From positions 1 to 57,909 of the forward strand of contig JAPLPQ010000100.1 in the NCBI GenBank assembly GCA_026400105.1: a DNA stretch of 57,909 nt. The letters are read 5' to 3'. The number at the start of each line of letters is the position of its first letter. Position 1 is the stretch's first letter. Both the position numbers and the translations under genes were made by a program. Below, piece by piece: positions 8,375-17,921 of this stretch. The stretch is from Burkholderiales bacterium (GTDB lineage Bacteria > Pseudomonadota > Gammaproteobacteria > Burkholderiales > Burkholderiaceae_C). The notes under the pieces are model-generated. The model had not been told where the DNA came from and searched no databases. It saw only the letters and a program-made list of their open reading frames with translations.

Positions 8375-9364
8375 TCAGATGACCTTGGCGCGCATCAGGT
8401 CGTGGCTGTTGAGTGCGCCGCAGAGCCGGCCCTGCGCGTCGATCACGAGCAGGCTGTTGATGCGGTGGTTTTCCATCAGCTCGGCGGCTTCGACCGCCAG
8501 CACGTCGGGACGGATGCTGCGTGGCGCGCGGTGCATGACCTGGCCCGCGCTGACTGAGCGCAGATCGGTGCCGCCCTCGATCAGGCGGCGCAGGTCGCCA
8601 TCGGTGAAGATGCCGACCGGCAGGCCTTCCGCATCGACCACGGCGGTCGCGCCCAGGCCCTTGGCGCTGATCTCGCGCATCATTTCGCTCAGGGATGCCT
8701 GCAGGCCGACGCGCGGCGCCTGTTCGGCCGGTCGCATCACGTCGCTGACCAGGGTCAGCAGCTTGCGCCCGAGCGCGCCGCCCGGGTGCGAGCGCGCGAA
8801 GTCGTCGGGGCGAAAGCCGCGCGCGCTCAGCAGCGCCACCGCGAAGGCGTCGCCCATCGCGAGCTGGGCCGTGGTGCTGGCGGTCGGCGCCAGGTTGTGC
8901 GGGCAGGCCTCCTTTTCGACGCCGGTGTCGAGCACCAGGTCGGCATGCCGGCCCAGGCTGGAGCCGGCCTTGCCAGTCATGGCCAGCAACGGCACGCCCA
9001 TGCGCTTGATCAGCGGCAGGATGGCGGTCAGCTCCTCGCTTTCGCCGCTGTTGCTGATCGCCAGCACCAGGTCCTCGCGCGTGATCATGCCGAGGTCGCC
9101 GTGGCTGGCTTCGGCCGGGTGCACGAACATGGCGGGGGTGCCGGTCGAGGCCAGCGTGGCGGCGATCTTGCGTCCGACATGGCCGCTCTTGCCCATGCCG
9201 GTCACGACCAGGCGGCCACGGCAGTCCAGCGCGAGCTGCACCGCCTGCACGAAGCTCGAGTCAAGTCGGGCGGCCATGGCACTGATGGCCTGGGCTTCGA
9301 TCGCCAGGGTGTCGCGGGCCAGCGCCAGCGTGCTGGCGGAGTCGATGGGGGAGCTTGCAGTCAT
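8375..9364 (-). CDS. kdsD: D-arabinose 5-phosphate isomerase
   Basis: A 329-residue enzyme that makes arabinose-5-phosphate for KDO synthesis. An N-terminal SIS domain (about 40-180; VVTGMGKSGHVGRKIAATL, AEASHGDLGM, ISNSGESEE) is followed by two CBS domains (about 205-325). The start at 9364 is preferred; the in-frame extension to 9454 lies in the gap shared with the divergent antiporter gene and is not homologous. First gene of kdsD-kdsC-lptC. Confidence 0.95.
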   Translation of the reverse strand: MTASSPIDSASTLALARDTLAIEAQAISAMAARLDSSFVQAVQLALDCRGRLVVTGMGKSGHVGRKIAATLASTGTPAMFVHPAEASHGDLGMITREDLVLAISNSGESEELTAILPLIKRMGVPLLAMTGKAGSSLGRHADLVLDTGVEKEACPHNLAPTASTTAQLAMGDAFAVALLSARGFRPDDFARSHPGGALGRKLLTLVSDVMRPAEQAPRVGLQASLSEMMREISAKGLGATAVVDAEGLPVGIFTDGDLRRLIEGGTDLRSVSAGQVMHRAPRSIRPDVLAVEAAELMENHRINSLLVIDAQGRLCGALNSHDLMRAKVI

Positions 9365-9432
9365 GGGGGAATTATCGGACAAGGGCCGTCGCCCGGGCGA
9401 GTCCCGGCCTCGCGGCCCGATAAGATCGGAAC

Positions 9433-11421
9433 ATGAATTCGCTCGATATCGCATTGCTCTACCTGGTCGCCGCCGTGGCGGGCGTGGTGCTGTGCCGCCT
9501 GGCCAAGTTGCCGCCCATGCTGGGCTATCTCACGGTGGGGGTGCTGATCGGCCCCAATGCGCTGGCGCTGGCGCAGAACTCGGCCGGCGTGCGCTATCTG
9601 GCCGAGTTCGGCGTCGTGTTCCTGATGTTCGTGATCGGGCTCGAGTTCAGCCTGCCCAAGCTGCGCACCATGCGCCGGCATGTGTTCGGGCTCGGGCTGC
9701 TGCAGGTGGTGCTGACGATTGTCCTGACCGTGCTGGGCTCGCTGCTGCTCGACTGGCTGCTGCCGCGCTGGTGGAAGCTCGAGTGGTACCACGCGCTGGC
9801 GCTCGGTGGCGTGATGTCGATGAGTTCGACCGCCATCGTCGTCAAGCTGGTGGCCGATCGGCTCGAGCTCGAGTCCGAGCATGGCAAGCGCGTGGTCGGC
9901 ATCCTGCTGTTCCAGGATCTGGCCGTGGTGCCGCTGCTGGTGCTGATCCCGGCGCTGGGTTCGCCGCCCGAACAGTTGCTGACCGGCCTGGGGCTGGCGC
10001 TGCTCAAGGCGGTGCTGCTGCTCGGCCTGCTGCTGACCGGCGGTCAGAAGGTGATGCGCTGGTGGCTCACGCTGGTGGTGCGGCGCAAGAGCGAGGAGCT
10101 CTTCATGCTCAACATCCTGCTGCTCACGCTCGGCTTGGCCTGGCTGACCGAGCACGCCGGGCTGTCGCTCGCGCTCGGGGCTTTCGTCGCCGGCATGCTG
10201 ATTTCGGAGACCGAGTTCAAGCACCGGGTCGAGACCGATATCCGGCCTTTTCACGACGTGCTGCTCGGGCTGTTCTTCATCACGATCGGCATGCTGCTCG
10301 ACTGGCATATCGTCTGGGATCGCTGGCCGCTGGTGCTGCTGCTGCTGGGTGCTTCGCTGCTGTTCAAGCTGGTCCTGATCGCCGGCCTGGCGCGCGCCTT
10401 CGGTGCTCCGTCCGGCATCTCGCTGCGTGTCGGCCTTTATCTGGCACAGGCGGGCGAGTTCGGCTTCGTGCTGCTGCAGCTGGCGGCGCAGCACCGCCTG
10501 ATTCCGCCCGAGCTGTTCAACCCGGTGCTGGCGGCGATGGTGATCTCGATGCTGCTGGCACCGTTCCTGATCATGTTCAGCAACCCCATCGTGAGCCGGC
10601 TGATCGGCAGCGACTGGCTGATGCAGTCGGTCCAGATGACGCAGATTGCCAGCCGTGCGATGGCGGCCGACAAGCATGTGATCATCTGTGGCTATGGCCG
10701 CTGCGGCCAGAACCTCGCGCGCATGCTCGAGCGCGAGCGCATTCCCTACATGGCGCTCGATCTGGACCCGGATCGGGTGCGCCAGGCCGCCGCGGCCGGG
10801 CATTCGGTGGTCTATGGCGATGCCGCGCGGGTGCAGGCGCTCAAGGCGGCCGGGCTCAAGCGCGCCAGCGCCGTGGTGGTGACCTATCTCGACACGCCCA
10901 GCGCGCTCAAGGTGCTGGCGCTCGCGCACGAGCACGCGCCGACGGTGCCTATCATGGTGCGCACCGTCGACGAGCAGGACATTGAAAAGCTGCGCCAGGC
11001 CGGGGCGACCGAGGTGGTGCCGGAGGCGATCGAGGCCAGCCTGATGCTGGCGGGTCACGCGCTGGCCCTGGTCGGCGTGCCGATGCGGCGCGTGATCCGG
11101 GTGCTGCAGGAGCAGCGCGAGCAGCGCTATTCGCTGTTGCGCGGCTATTTTCATGGTGCCGACGACAGCACGGCCGACGAGCAGCAGCAGGAGCGGCTGG
11201 TCACGGTCACGCTGCCCACGGCGGGCAAGACCCTGGGCCGCACGCTGGGCGAGATGCTGCTGCAGCTGCTCGAGGTCCGGGTGGTCAGCATGCGCCGCGC
11301 CAGCGGCAAGAATGTGCCGGTGCAGGACGATTTGCTGCTGCAAGGCGGCGACACCCTGGTGCTGTCGGGCAAACCCGAGGCGCTGGCGCTGGCCGAAAGC
11401 AAGCTGGTCAGCGGAAGATGA
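9433..11421 (+). CDS. CPA2-family monovalent cation:proton antiporter (Kef type) with RCK domains
   Basis: A 662-residue inner-membrane protein. Residues 1-385 form a Na+/H+-exchanger domain with about 12 helices and the conserved FQDLAVVPLL segment. An RCK/TrkA-N NAD-binding domain follows (about 415-530, HVIICGYGRCGQNLARML), then a TrkA-C domain (about 570-655). The layout is that of KefB/KefC/YbaL, glutathione-gated or related K+ efflux systems; the exact member is not decided. It is divergent from kdsD, with only 68 bases for both promoters. The next gene follows at once, so co-transcription is likely. Confidence 0.9.
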   Translation: MNSLDIALLYLVAAVAGVVLCRLAKLPPMLGYLTVGVLIGPNALALAQNSAGVRYLAEFGVVFLMFVIGLEFSLPKLRTMRRHVFGLGLLQVVLTIVLTVLGSLLLDWLLPRWWKLEWYHALALGGVMSMSSTAIVVKLVADRLELESEHGKRVVGILLFQDLAVVPLLVLIPALGSPPEQLLTGLGLALLKAVLLLGLLLTGGQKVMRWWLTLVVRRKSEELFMLNILLLTLGLAWLTEHAGLSLALGAFVAGMLISETEFKHRVETDIRPFHDVLLGLFFITIGMLLDWHIVWDRWPLVLLLLGASLLFKLVLIAGLARAFGAPSGISLRVGLYLAQAGEFGFVLLQLAAQHRLIPPELFNPVLAAMVISMLLAPFLIMFSNPIVSRLIGSDWLMQSVQMTQIASRAMAADKHVIICGYGRCGQNLARMLERERIPYMALDLDPDRVRQAAAAGHSVVYGDAARVQALKAAGLKRASAVVVTYLDTPSALKVLALAHEHAPTVPIMVRTVDEQDIEKLRQAGATEVVPEAIEASLMLAGHALALVGVPMRRVIRVLQEQREQRYSLLRGYFHGADDSTADEQQQERLVTVTLPTAGKTLGRTLGEMLLQLLEVRVVSMRRASGKNVPVQDDLLLQGGDTLVLSGKPEALALAESKLVSGR

Positions 11422-11444
11422 TTCACGCATGGGAGAATGAAACG

Positions 11445-12935
11445 ATGAACGCCAGAATTCCCGCACTCGATTCCCAGGCTGTCGGCGCGCATGTCGACGA
11501 ACGCTGGCGCGCCAGCATCCTGCCCGAGCTGCAGCGCTATATCGCGGTGCCGGCCAAGTCGCCGGCGTTCGATCCGGCCTGGGCCGATCACGGCTATCTC
11601 GATGCCGTGCTGCGCCAGGCGGCCGACTGGGTGCTGGCGCAGCGCATTCCCGGGCTGACGCTCGAGATCCTGCGCTTGCAGACCGCTGACGGTCAGCCGC
11701 GCACGCCGGTGCTGTTCTTCGAGATTGCGGCCAGTGGCAGTGCCAGTGGCGCGCCAGCGCCCGCCAGCGGCGAGACGGTGCTGATGTATGGGCACCTCGA
11801 CAAGCAGCCCGAGTTCAGCGGCTGGCGCAGCGACCTCGGTCCCTGGACGCCGAAGATCATCGACGACAAGCTCTATGGCCGCGGCGGCGCCGACGACGGT
11901 TATGCGGTCTATGCCAGCATCACCGCGGTCCAGGCGCTCAAGGCCCAGGGCGCGGCGCACCCGCGCATCGTCGGCCTGATCGAGACCTGCGAGGAGAGCG
12001 GTTCGCACGACCTGCTGCCCTATGTCGACGCGCTGAAATCCCGGCTGGGCCAGGTCGGTCTCGTGATCTGCCTCGACAGCGGTGCCGGCAACTACGACCA
12101 GCTCTGGCTCACGACCAGCCTGCGCGGCGTGGCCAGCGGCCTGCTCAAGGTCGAGGTGCTGACCGAGGGCATCCATTCGGGCGATGCCTCCGGCCTGGTG
12201 CCGTCGAGCTTTCGCATCATGCGCCAGCTGTTCGACCGGCTCGAGGACAGCGCCAGCGGCGAACTGCTGCCGCGCGCCTTCCACGGCGAGATTCCGGCGC
12301 TGCGCCTCGAACAGGCGCGTGCGACCGCGGCCATCCTGGGCGACGAGGTCTACCGGCGCTTCCCCTGGGCGCATCACGACTGCGGCGGCTCGACCCTGTT
12401 CACGCTGCCGACCACGACCGATCCGGTCGAGGCCCTGCTGCACCGCACCTGGCGCCCGACCCTGAGCGTGACCGGCGCCGACGGCTTCCCGAGCCTGGCC
12501 AGCGCCGGCAATGTGTTGCGGCCCTACAGCGCCTTCAAGCTCAGCCTGCGCCTGCCGCCGACGGTCGATGCGGCCCAGGCCGTGCAGCAGCTCAAGACCC
12601 TGCTCGAGGACAACGCGCCCTATCAGGCCAAGGTGACCTTCGAGCCCGAGGGCGCCGCCACCGGCTGGGACGCGCCCGCGACCACGCCCTGGTTCGAGCA
12701 GGCGCTGCAGGCTGCCAGCCAGGCGCATTACGGTGCGCCCTGCGCGACCATCGGCCAGGGCGGCACGATTCCGCTCATGAACATGCTGAGCCAGGGCTTC
12801 CCGAAGGCGCAGATGATGGTTTGCGGCGTGCTGGGCCCCAAGAGCAATGCGCATGGCCCCAACGAGTTCCTGCACCTGCCCTATGCGCAGCGCCTGACCG
12901 CTGCGGTGGCCGAGGTGATCGCGCGCATGCCCTGA
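11445..12935 (+). CDS. M20 family metallopeptidase (dipeptidase/carboxypeptidase-like)
   Basis: A 496-residue zinc peptidase of the M20 family. Metal ligands and catalytic residues are visible in order: His in YGHLDKQ, the bridging Asp in GADDGY, the catalytic Glu pair in ETCEESGS, Asp in CLDSG, and the last His in SNAHGPNEF. A dimerisation domain occupies roughly residues 210-370. I choose the ATG at 11445, which has GGGAG nine bases upstream. An in-frame ATG at 11418 overlaps the antiporter stop but has no better ribosome site. The substrate is unknown. Confidence 0.88.
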   Translation: MNARIPALDSQAVGAHVDERWRASILPELQRYIAVPAKSPAFDPAWADHGYLDAVLRQAADWVLAQRIPGLTLEILRLQTADGQPRTPVLFFEIAASGSASGAPAPASGETVLMYGHLDKQPEFSGWRSDLGPWTPKIIDDKLYGRGGADDGYAVYASITAVQALKAQGAAHPRIVGLIETCEESGSHDLLPYVDALKSRLGQVGLVICLDSGAGNYDQLWLTTSLRGVASGLLKVEVLTEGIHSGDASGLVPSSFRIMRQLFDRLEDSASGELLPRAFHGEIPALRLEQARATAAILGDEVYRRFPWAHHDCGGSTLFTLPTTTDPVEALLHRTWRPTLSVTGADGFPSLASAGNVLRPYSAFKLSLRLPPTVDAAQAVQQLKTLLEDNAPYQAKVTFEPEGAATGWDAPATTPWFEQALQAASQAHYGAPCATIGQGGTIPLMNMLSQGFPKAQMMVCGVLGPKSNAHGPNEFLHLPYAQRLTAAVAEVIARMP

Positions 12936-13000
12936 GCTTGGCGCGTCTGGCCGGGGGCAGCGCCCCCCCGGTTTCACGCCACCCGGTTGCGCAGATCACA

Positions 13001-13017
13001 AGGCACGGATCCTGCTT
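13001..13017 (+). promoter_or_regulatory. Sigma-54 (-24/-12) type promoter for the chemoreceptor gene
   Basis: AGGCACGGATCCTGCTT keeps the invariant GG (13002-13003), ten bases, then GC (13014-13015). It matches most of the TGGCACG-N4-TTGCW consensus (AGGCACG and CTGCT). A transcript would start near 13027, about 60 bases before the chemoreceptor ATG. No IHF or activator site was identified. Confidence 0.6.
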
Positions 13018-13089
13018 GACTGCAACTGATCGATGCCGGTCCGGCTTCACGCCACCAAAGCCGGATTGATCTTTGCAAGGAAAGTCAGT

Positions 13090-15066
13090 ATGCGGAACCC
13101 CATGAAGCCAAAGCTCACCCTGCGCCTGCGACAACAGTTGCTGGTCATACTGGTTGTCCTGATCGGCTTTTCGCTCACCGTGGCCGTTCTGGTCAGTCAG
13201 GTCGAGATCGCGCAAAGACAGCTGTCATTGCGCTATGCCAGCGAGCTGGCGAATCACGAGAGCCGGCAGGTCTCGGGCGTGCTGGACCAGGCCCTGGACG
13301 CCGCGCGCACGCTGGCGCAAGCGATGGCCGGGATGAAGGCCCAGGGCCGTATCGACCGCACGAGCGCCGACGCCATGCTCAAGGGCGTGCTGGCGGGCAA
13401 TTCGGGCTTTCTGGGCGTCTGGTCCGGCTGGGAGCCCGATGCCCTTGATGGCCAGGATGCCAAGTACATCAACCAGCCCGGCCATGACGGCACCGGCCGC
13501 TACATCCCTTACTGGAACCGTGGCTCGGGTCAAGTCGTGCTCGAGCCGCTGCTCGATTACGACAAGCCCGGCGCTGGTGACTACTACCTTATCCCGAAGA
13601 AGACTGGCAACGAGACGCTGATCGAGCCCTATCCCTATGTCGTCGCCGGCAAGGAGTTGCAGATCACCAGCGTGGCGGTGCCGGTCATGATCGACGGCCA
13701 GTTCCTCGGTGTCGTCGGGGTGGACATCGCCTTGTCCAGCCTGCAGGACAACATCGGCAAGATCCGTATCTTCGACAATGGCTACGCCAGCCTGCTGTCG
13801 AACCAGACCGTTCATGTCAGCGATCGTGATCCGGCCCAGATTGGCAAGGGCCTCGGTCCCGAGGCCGAGTTCGCTGCCGTGCGGGCCGCGATCCAGGCGG
13901 GCCAGCGGCATGAGTTGACCACCCAGGATGACCGCCTCGGCGAGGTCATCCGTCTCTATGTTCCGGTCAGGGTCGGGATGACCCAGATGCCCTGGTCGTT
14001 CGTGGTGACCATTCCCACCAGCGAAATCCTGGCCGAGGTCCACCGATTGCGCTCCTGGGCGTTGTCCCTGGGGTTGCTCAGCATCGTGGGGGTTTCGCTG
14101 GTGCTGGGCCTGTCGCTTGATCGCATGGTGCTGCGGCCCATCGGTGGCGAGCCTGCCGACGCGGCGGCCGTCGCTCAGCGCATCGCCGCCGGTGACCTGA
14201 GCCAGCCGGTAGCAGGGCGGAACCAGGGCGTGAGCAGCCTGATGACGCAGCTGCAGACGATGCAGGCCAGCCTGGTCAAGGTGGTGGCCAGGGTGCGCGA
14301 GGGTGCGCAGGCCGTGGCCTCGGCCAGCGCCGAGATATCGACCGGCAACCGTGACCTGTCGGGCCGCACCGAAAGCCAGGCGCTGGCCTTGCAGCAGACC
14401 GCCTCCTCGATGGATGAACTGGGCGCTGCCGTCAAGCACAATGCGCAGAACGCCCAGCAGGCGACTCAGCTGGCGCAGGCTGCCTCGCAGGTGGCCTTGG
14501 CGGGTGGCGAGGTGGTGGGCCGCGTCGTCGCCACCATGCGTTCGATCAACGACAGCTCGAACCGGATCGCTGACATCATCGGCGTCATCGATGGCATTGC
14601 CTTCCAGACCAATATCCTGGCGCTGAACGCGGCCGTCGAGGCCGCGCGGGCCGGCGAGCAGGGCCGCGGCTTCGCTGTGGTGGCGTCCGAGGTGCGCAGT
14701 CTGGCGAGCCGGTCAGCGGCCGCAGCCAAGGAGATCAAGGGCCTGATCGGCATCAGCGTCGAACGGGTTGAGCAGGGTTCGCAGCTGGTGGACCAGGCCG
14801 GCCGCACCATGTCCGAAGTCGTCGACGCGATCCAGCGCGTCACCCACATCATGGCCGAGATCAGCGTCGCGAGTTCCCAGCAAAGCGCAGGAGTGACGCA
14901 GGTCGGCAAGGCGGTCACACAGATGGACCAGGCGACGCAGGAGAATGCGGCCATGGTCGAACAGATGGCTAGCGCTGCCGCCAGTCTCAGCGCGCAGGCC
15001 GACGACCTGGTCAATCTGGTGTCGGTGTTCCGGCTCGAGCCAAGTCCGACCCGCCACCAGGGCTGA
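13090..15066 (+). CDS. Methyl-accepting chemotaxis protein with double-Cache sensor
   Basis: A 658-residue chemoreceptor. It has TM1 (about 17-37), a large periplasmic double-Cache domain (about 40-320) of the kind that binds amino or organic acids, TM2 (about 321-343), HAMP (345-400) and the cytoplasmic signalling domain. The signalling tip contains [20 protein letters not shown], which binds CheA and CheW. There is no C-terminal NWETF-like CheR tether. The start at 13090 is backed by AAGGA eight bases upstream; an in-frame ATG at 13033 is rejected. It stands alone with no che gene nearby. The ligand is unknown. Confidence 0.93.
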   Translation: MRNPMKPKLTLRLRQQLLVILVVLIGFSLTVAVLVSQVEIAQRQLSLRYASELANHESRQVSGVLDQALDAARTLAQAMAGMKAQGRIDRTSADAMLKGVLAGNSGFLGVWSGWEPDALDGQDAKYINQPGHDGTGRYIPYWNRGSGQVVLEPLLDYDKPGAGDYYLIPKKTGNETLIEPYPYVVAGKELQITSVAVPVMIDGQFLGVVGVDIALSSLQDNIGKIRIFDNGYASLLSNQTVHVSDRDPAQIGKGLGPEAEFAAVRAAIQAGQRHELTTQDDRLGEVIRLYVPVRVGMTQMPWSFVVTIPTSEILAEVHRLRSWALSLGLLSIVGVSLVLGLSLDRMVLRPIGGEPADAAAVAQRIAAGDLSQPVAGRNQGVSSLMTQLQTMQASLVKVVARVREGAQAVASASAEISTGNRDLSGRTESQALALQQTASSMDELGAAVKHNAQNAQQATQLAQAASQVALAGGEVVGRVVATMRSINDSSNRIADIIGVIDGIAFQTNILALNAAVEAARAGEQGRGFAVVASEVRSLASRSAAAAKEIKGLIGISVERVEQGSQLVDQAGRTMSEVVDAIQRVTHIMAEISVASSQQSAGVTQVGKAVTQMDQATQENAAMVEQMASAAASLSAQADDLVNLVSVFRLEPSPTRHQG

Positions 15067-15101
15067 TCGCGACTTGCGGGACGCTTGCGGCCGCTGCGGT
15101 G

Positions 15102-16286
15102 TCAGGCCTTGGCCTGGCTGCTGGCGGCGGCGCGCCGCTTGGCCGCCAGCCAGAGCAAGGCCAGGCCGGTCAGGCCGACCGGCAGCAGCGAGCCCCAGTT
15201 CAGCAGCGTCCAGCCCTGGGTTGTGACCAGCGCGCCCGAGGCAAACGAGGTCAGCGCCATGGTCGCGAAGACGCAGAAGTTGATCGCGGCCTGCGCCTTG
15301 TCCTTTTCTTCCGGACGGTAGGCCTGCATCGCCAGGGTGGTGCTGCCGGTGAACAGGAAGTTCCAGCCCACGCCGAGCAGGAACAGCGCGACCAGGAACT
15401 GCTGCAGGTCCTGGCCCGAAAGCGCGATCGCGATGCACAGCGCGTTGAGCAGCACTCCCGCGCCCATCATCGGCAGCACGCCGAAGCGCTTGATCAGATG
15501 GCCGGTGAAGAAGCCCGGTGCGAACATGCCGATCACATGCCACTCGAGCACCAGCGCCGCGTCCGAGAACGGCATGCCGCAGACCTGCATCGCCAGCGGC
15601 GTGGCGGCCATCAGCAGGTTCATGACACCGTAGCCCAGCGCCGAGCAGGCTGCCGCCACGATGAAGACCGGCTGGCGCATGATCTCGCCCAGGGGGCGGC
15701 CGCTGCTGGCGCCCGCTGCCCGCGGCGCCTGGGCCGGAAAGCGGATCAGCGCGATCACCCCCATCGCCAGCAGCGCCACCAGCGCCAGCGCCAGATAGGC
15801 CGCGAGGAATGGCGTGCCGAGCGAGTCGCGCGTCTGCTGCGCCAGGTTGGGGCCGGCGATGGCGCCGATCAGACCACCGGCCAGTACCAGCGAGACCGCC
15901 TTTTCCCGGAAGGCGGGCGCGGCCAGTTCGCCGGCGGCAAAGCGATACAGCTGGCCGTTGGCGCTGTAGTAGCCCGCCACCAGCGTGGAGGCGACCAGCA
16001 GCCAGAAGCTGTGCCAATGCAGCGCGGCAGCGCAGGACAGCGCCGACAGCAGCGCCACCCCCAGGCCGAGCTGGAACGAGGTCTTGCGGCCCCAGCGTGC
16101 CTGGCTGCGCGCGACCAGTCCGGTCGAGAGCGCGCCGCCGACCACATAGCCCATGACGGGCAGGGTGGCCATCCAGCCCAGCGGCGCCAGGCTCAGGCCG
16201 ACCAGGCCGTTGACTGCGATGAAGACCACGTTGTTGGTCAGGAACAGGCCTTGCGCGGCGGCCAGCAGCCAGAGATTCGGGTTCAT
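15102..16286 (-). CDS. Major facilitator superfamily transporter
   Basis: A 394-residue inner-membrane protein with about 12 hydrophobic segments in two halves. An MFS-type loop between helices 2 and 3 contains RSQARWGRK, and the second half repeats as GHLIKRFG. It begins MNPNLWLLAAAQGLFLTNN, so the start at 16286 puts helix 1 directly at the N-terminus. In-frame sequence further upstream (to 16601) overlaps the gshA start and is not used. Substrate unknown; the overall pattern resembles drug or metabolite exporters. Convergent with the chemoreceptor gene and divergent from gshA. Confidence 0.85.
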   Translation of the reverse strand: MNPNLWLLAAAQGLFLTNNVVFIAVNGLVGLSLAPLGWMATLPVMGYVVGGALSTGLVARSQARWGRKTSFQLGLGVALLSALSCAAALHWHSFWLLVASTLVAGYYSANGQLYRFAAGELAAPAFREKAVSLVLAGGLIGAIAGPNLAQQTRDSLGTPFLAAYLALALVALLAMGVIALIRFPAQAPRAAGASSGRPLGEIMRQPVFIVAAACSALGYGVMNLLMAATPLAMQVCGMPFSDAALVLEWHVIGMFAPGFFTGHLIKRFGVLPMMGAGVLLNALCIAIALSGQDLQQFLVALFLLGVGWNFLFTGSTTLAMQAYRPEEKDKAQAAINFCVFATMALTSFASGALVTTQGWTLLNWGSLLPVGLTGLALLWLAAKRRAAASSQAKA

Positions 16287-16485
16287 GGGGGATTCGGCTC
16301 GAATGGAGAGAAGGGGGCAGGGCAGTCTGGAGTATATAGGGGGTAGGGTATTTTTCGAGCTCGACCGACCTCCGGCCCTGGGCCTGCGCTCTTGCAATAG
16401 CCTGCGCCGTCCCCAGTCTCTAGAATGACGCACCAGAACGATGCCTATCCAGGCGCCACCCAGAACATCACACGAGGGCCTTACC

Positions 16486-17781
16486 ATGGTTCCCCATCTC
16501 GTCACCGCACTTACCGGCCCGATCAACGAACTCGAACAGCGCATCCTCGAATCCACTCCGGTGATCGAGCGCTGGTTCCGCCTGGAGTGGATGGAGCACA
16601 CGCCGCCCTTCTACAGCTCGGTCGACATCCGCAATGCCGGCTTCAAGCTCGCGCCGGTCGACACCAACCTCTATCCCGGCGGCTGGAACAACCTGACGCC
16701 CGAGATGCTGCCGCTGGCGGTGCAGGCCGCGATGGCCGCGATCGAGAAGATCTGCCCCGAGGCCAAGAACCTGCTGCTGGTGCCCGAGAACCACACCCGC
16801 AACATGTTCTATCTGATGAACGTGGCGCAGCTGCAGAAGATCTTCTACCAGGCCGGCCTCAATGTGCGGCTCGGTTCGATGAACCCCGAGATCAAGGAGG
16901 CCACGACCTTCGACCTGCCCAACGGCGAACAGGTCACGCTCGAGCCGCTGATCCGCCACAACCGGCGCCTCGGCCTGAAGGATTTCGATCCCTGCACCAT
17001 CCTGCTCAACAACGACCTGAGCGCCGGCGTGCCTGGCATCCTGGAAGACCTGCACGAGCAGTTCCTGTTGCCGCCGTTGCACGCGGGCTGGCATGTGCGC
17101 AAGAAGAGCCAGCATTTCAAGGCCTACGAGGAGGTCGCCAAGCGCTTCGGCAAGCTGCTGGGCATGGACCCCTGGCTGATCAATCCGCTGTTCAACAGCT
17201 GCGGCGAGGTCAACTTTGCCGAGGGCACCGGCATGGAATGCCTGCAGACCAATGTCGATGCGCTGCTGGGCAAGATCCGGCGCAAGTACAAGGAATACGG
17301 CATCAACGAGAAGCCCTTCGTCGTGGTCAAGGCCGACAACGGCACCTACGGCATGGGCATCATGACGGTGCGCGATGCCAAGGAGCTCGAAGGCCTGAAC
17401 CGGCGCACCAAGAACAAGATGAACGTGATCAAGGACGGCCAGGTCGTCAACGACGTGATCATCCAGGAAGGCGTGCTGACCAACGAGCGCGTCAACGACG
17501 CGGTCGCCGAGCCGGTGGTCTACATGCTCGACCGCTATGTGGTGGGCGGCTTCTACCGCGTCCATGCCGACCGCGGCGTCGACGAGAACCTCAACGCGCC
17601 GGGCGCCAGCTTCGTGCCGCTGGCGTTCGAGAAGGGCGCGCAGCAGCCGCAGCCGGGCTACAAGCCGGGCGCGAGCGTACCGAACCGCTTCTACATGTAT
17701 GGCGTGATCGGGCGACTGGCCATGCTGGCGGCGAGCTACGAGCTCGAGGCGACCGATCCCAACGCCGAGATCTACGACTGA
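16486..17781 (+). CDS. gshA: Glutamate-cysteine ligase (proteobacterial type)
   Basis: A 431-residue enzyme joining glutamate and cysteine, the first step of glutathione synthesis. It belongs to the shorter family first noted in Acidithiobacillus and common in betaproteobacteria, not the E. coli GshA type. Recognisable stretches are DIRNAGFKLAPVDTNLYPGG, VVVKADNGTYGMGIMTV and the region GGFYRVHADRG. The start at 16486 (MVPHLVTALTGP) has GAGGG upstream. With gshB at 19843 it supplies glutathione, and kup lies between them. An imperfect hairpin follows the stop but has no T run. Confidence 0.93.
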   Translation: MVPHLVTALTGPINELEQRILESTPVIERWFRLEWMEHTPPFYSSVDIRNAGFKLAPVDTNLYPGGWNNLTPEMLPLAVQAAMAAIEKICPEAKNLLLVPENHTRNMFYLMNVAQLQKIFYQAGLNVRLGSMNPEIKEATTFDLPNGEQVTLEPLIRHNRRLGLKDFDPCTILLNNDLSAGVPGILEDLHEQFLLPPLHAGWHVRKKSQHFKAYEEVAKRFGKLLGMDPWLINPLFNSCGEVNFAEGTGMECLQTNVDALLGKIRRKYKEYGINEKPFVVVKADNGTYGMGIMTVRDAKELEGLNRRTKNKMNVIKDGQVVNDVIIQEGVLTNERVNDAVAEPVVYMLDRYVVGGFYRVHADRGVDENLNAPGASFVPLAFEKGAQQPQPGYKPGASVPNRFYMYGVIGRLAMLAASYELEATDPNAEIYD

Positions 17782-17839
17782 GGCCGTTGACCTTCCCGGC
17801 CGTGGCGATGCCCCAACAAGCCACGGGCCGGCGGGACTG

Positions 17840-17873
17840 CCGGTAACGTCCGGTAACGTTTCGAGCGCACAAT
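17840..17873 (+). promoter_or_regulatory. Tandem 10-bp repeat and -10-like box upstream of kup
   Basis: CCGGTAACGT occurs twice back to back (17840-17849 and 17850-17859), followed by CACAAT (17868-17873), which could serve as a -10 box about 50 bases before the kup start. A head-to-tail decamer just above a promoter suggests a regulator site, but none is known to me with this sequence. Confidence 0.35.
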
Positions 17874-17921
17874 AGCAGCACCTGAAACCACCCGGGCGGT
17901 TCTTGCCGTCCGCATTCCCGA

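Noticed and set aside
9361..11466. Open frame of about 700 codons antisense to the Kef-type antiporter
   Set aside because: Gln/His/Arg-rich antisense shadow of a transmembrane gene; the sense product has clear antiporter and RCK domains.
12319..13215. Possible minus-strand coding in and after the M20 peptidase gene
   Set aside because: Frames are antisense or run across the sigma-54 promoter region; no motif or ribosome site supports them.
17800..17826. Hairpin CCGTGGC / GCCACGG after gshA as a terminator
   Set aside because: The stem is perfect over 7 bp, but the loop is 13 bases and no T run follows. It was not listed as a terminator.
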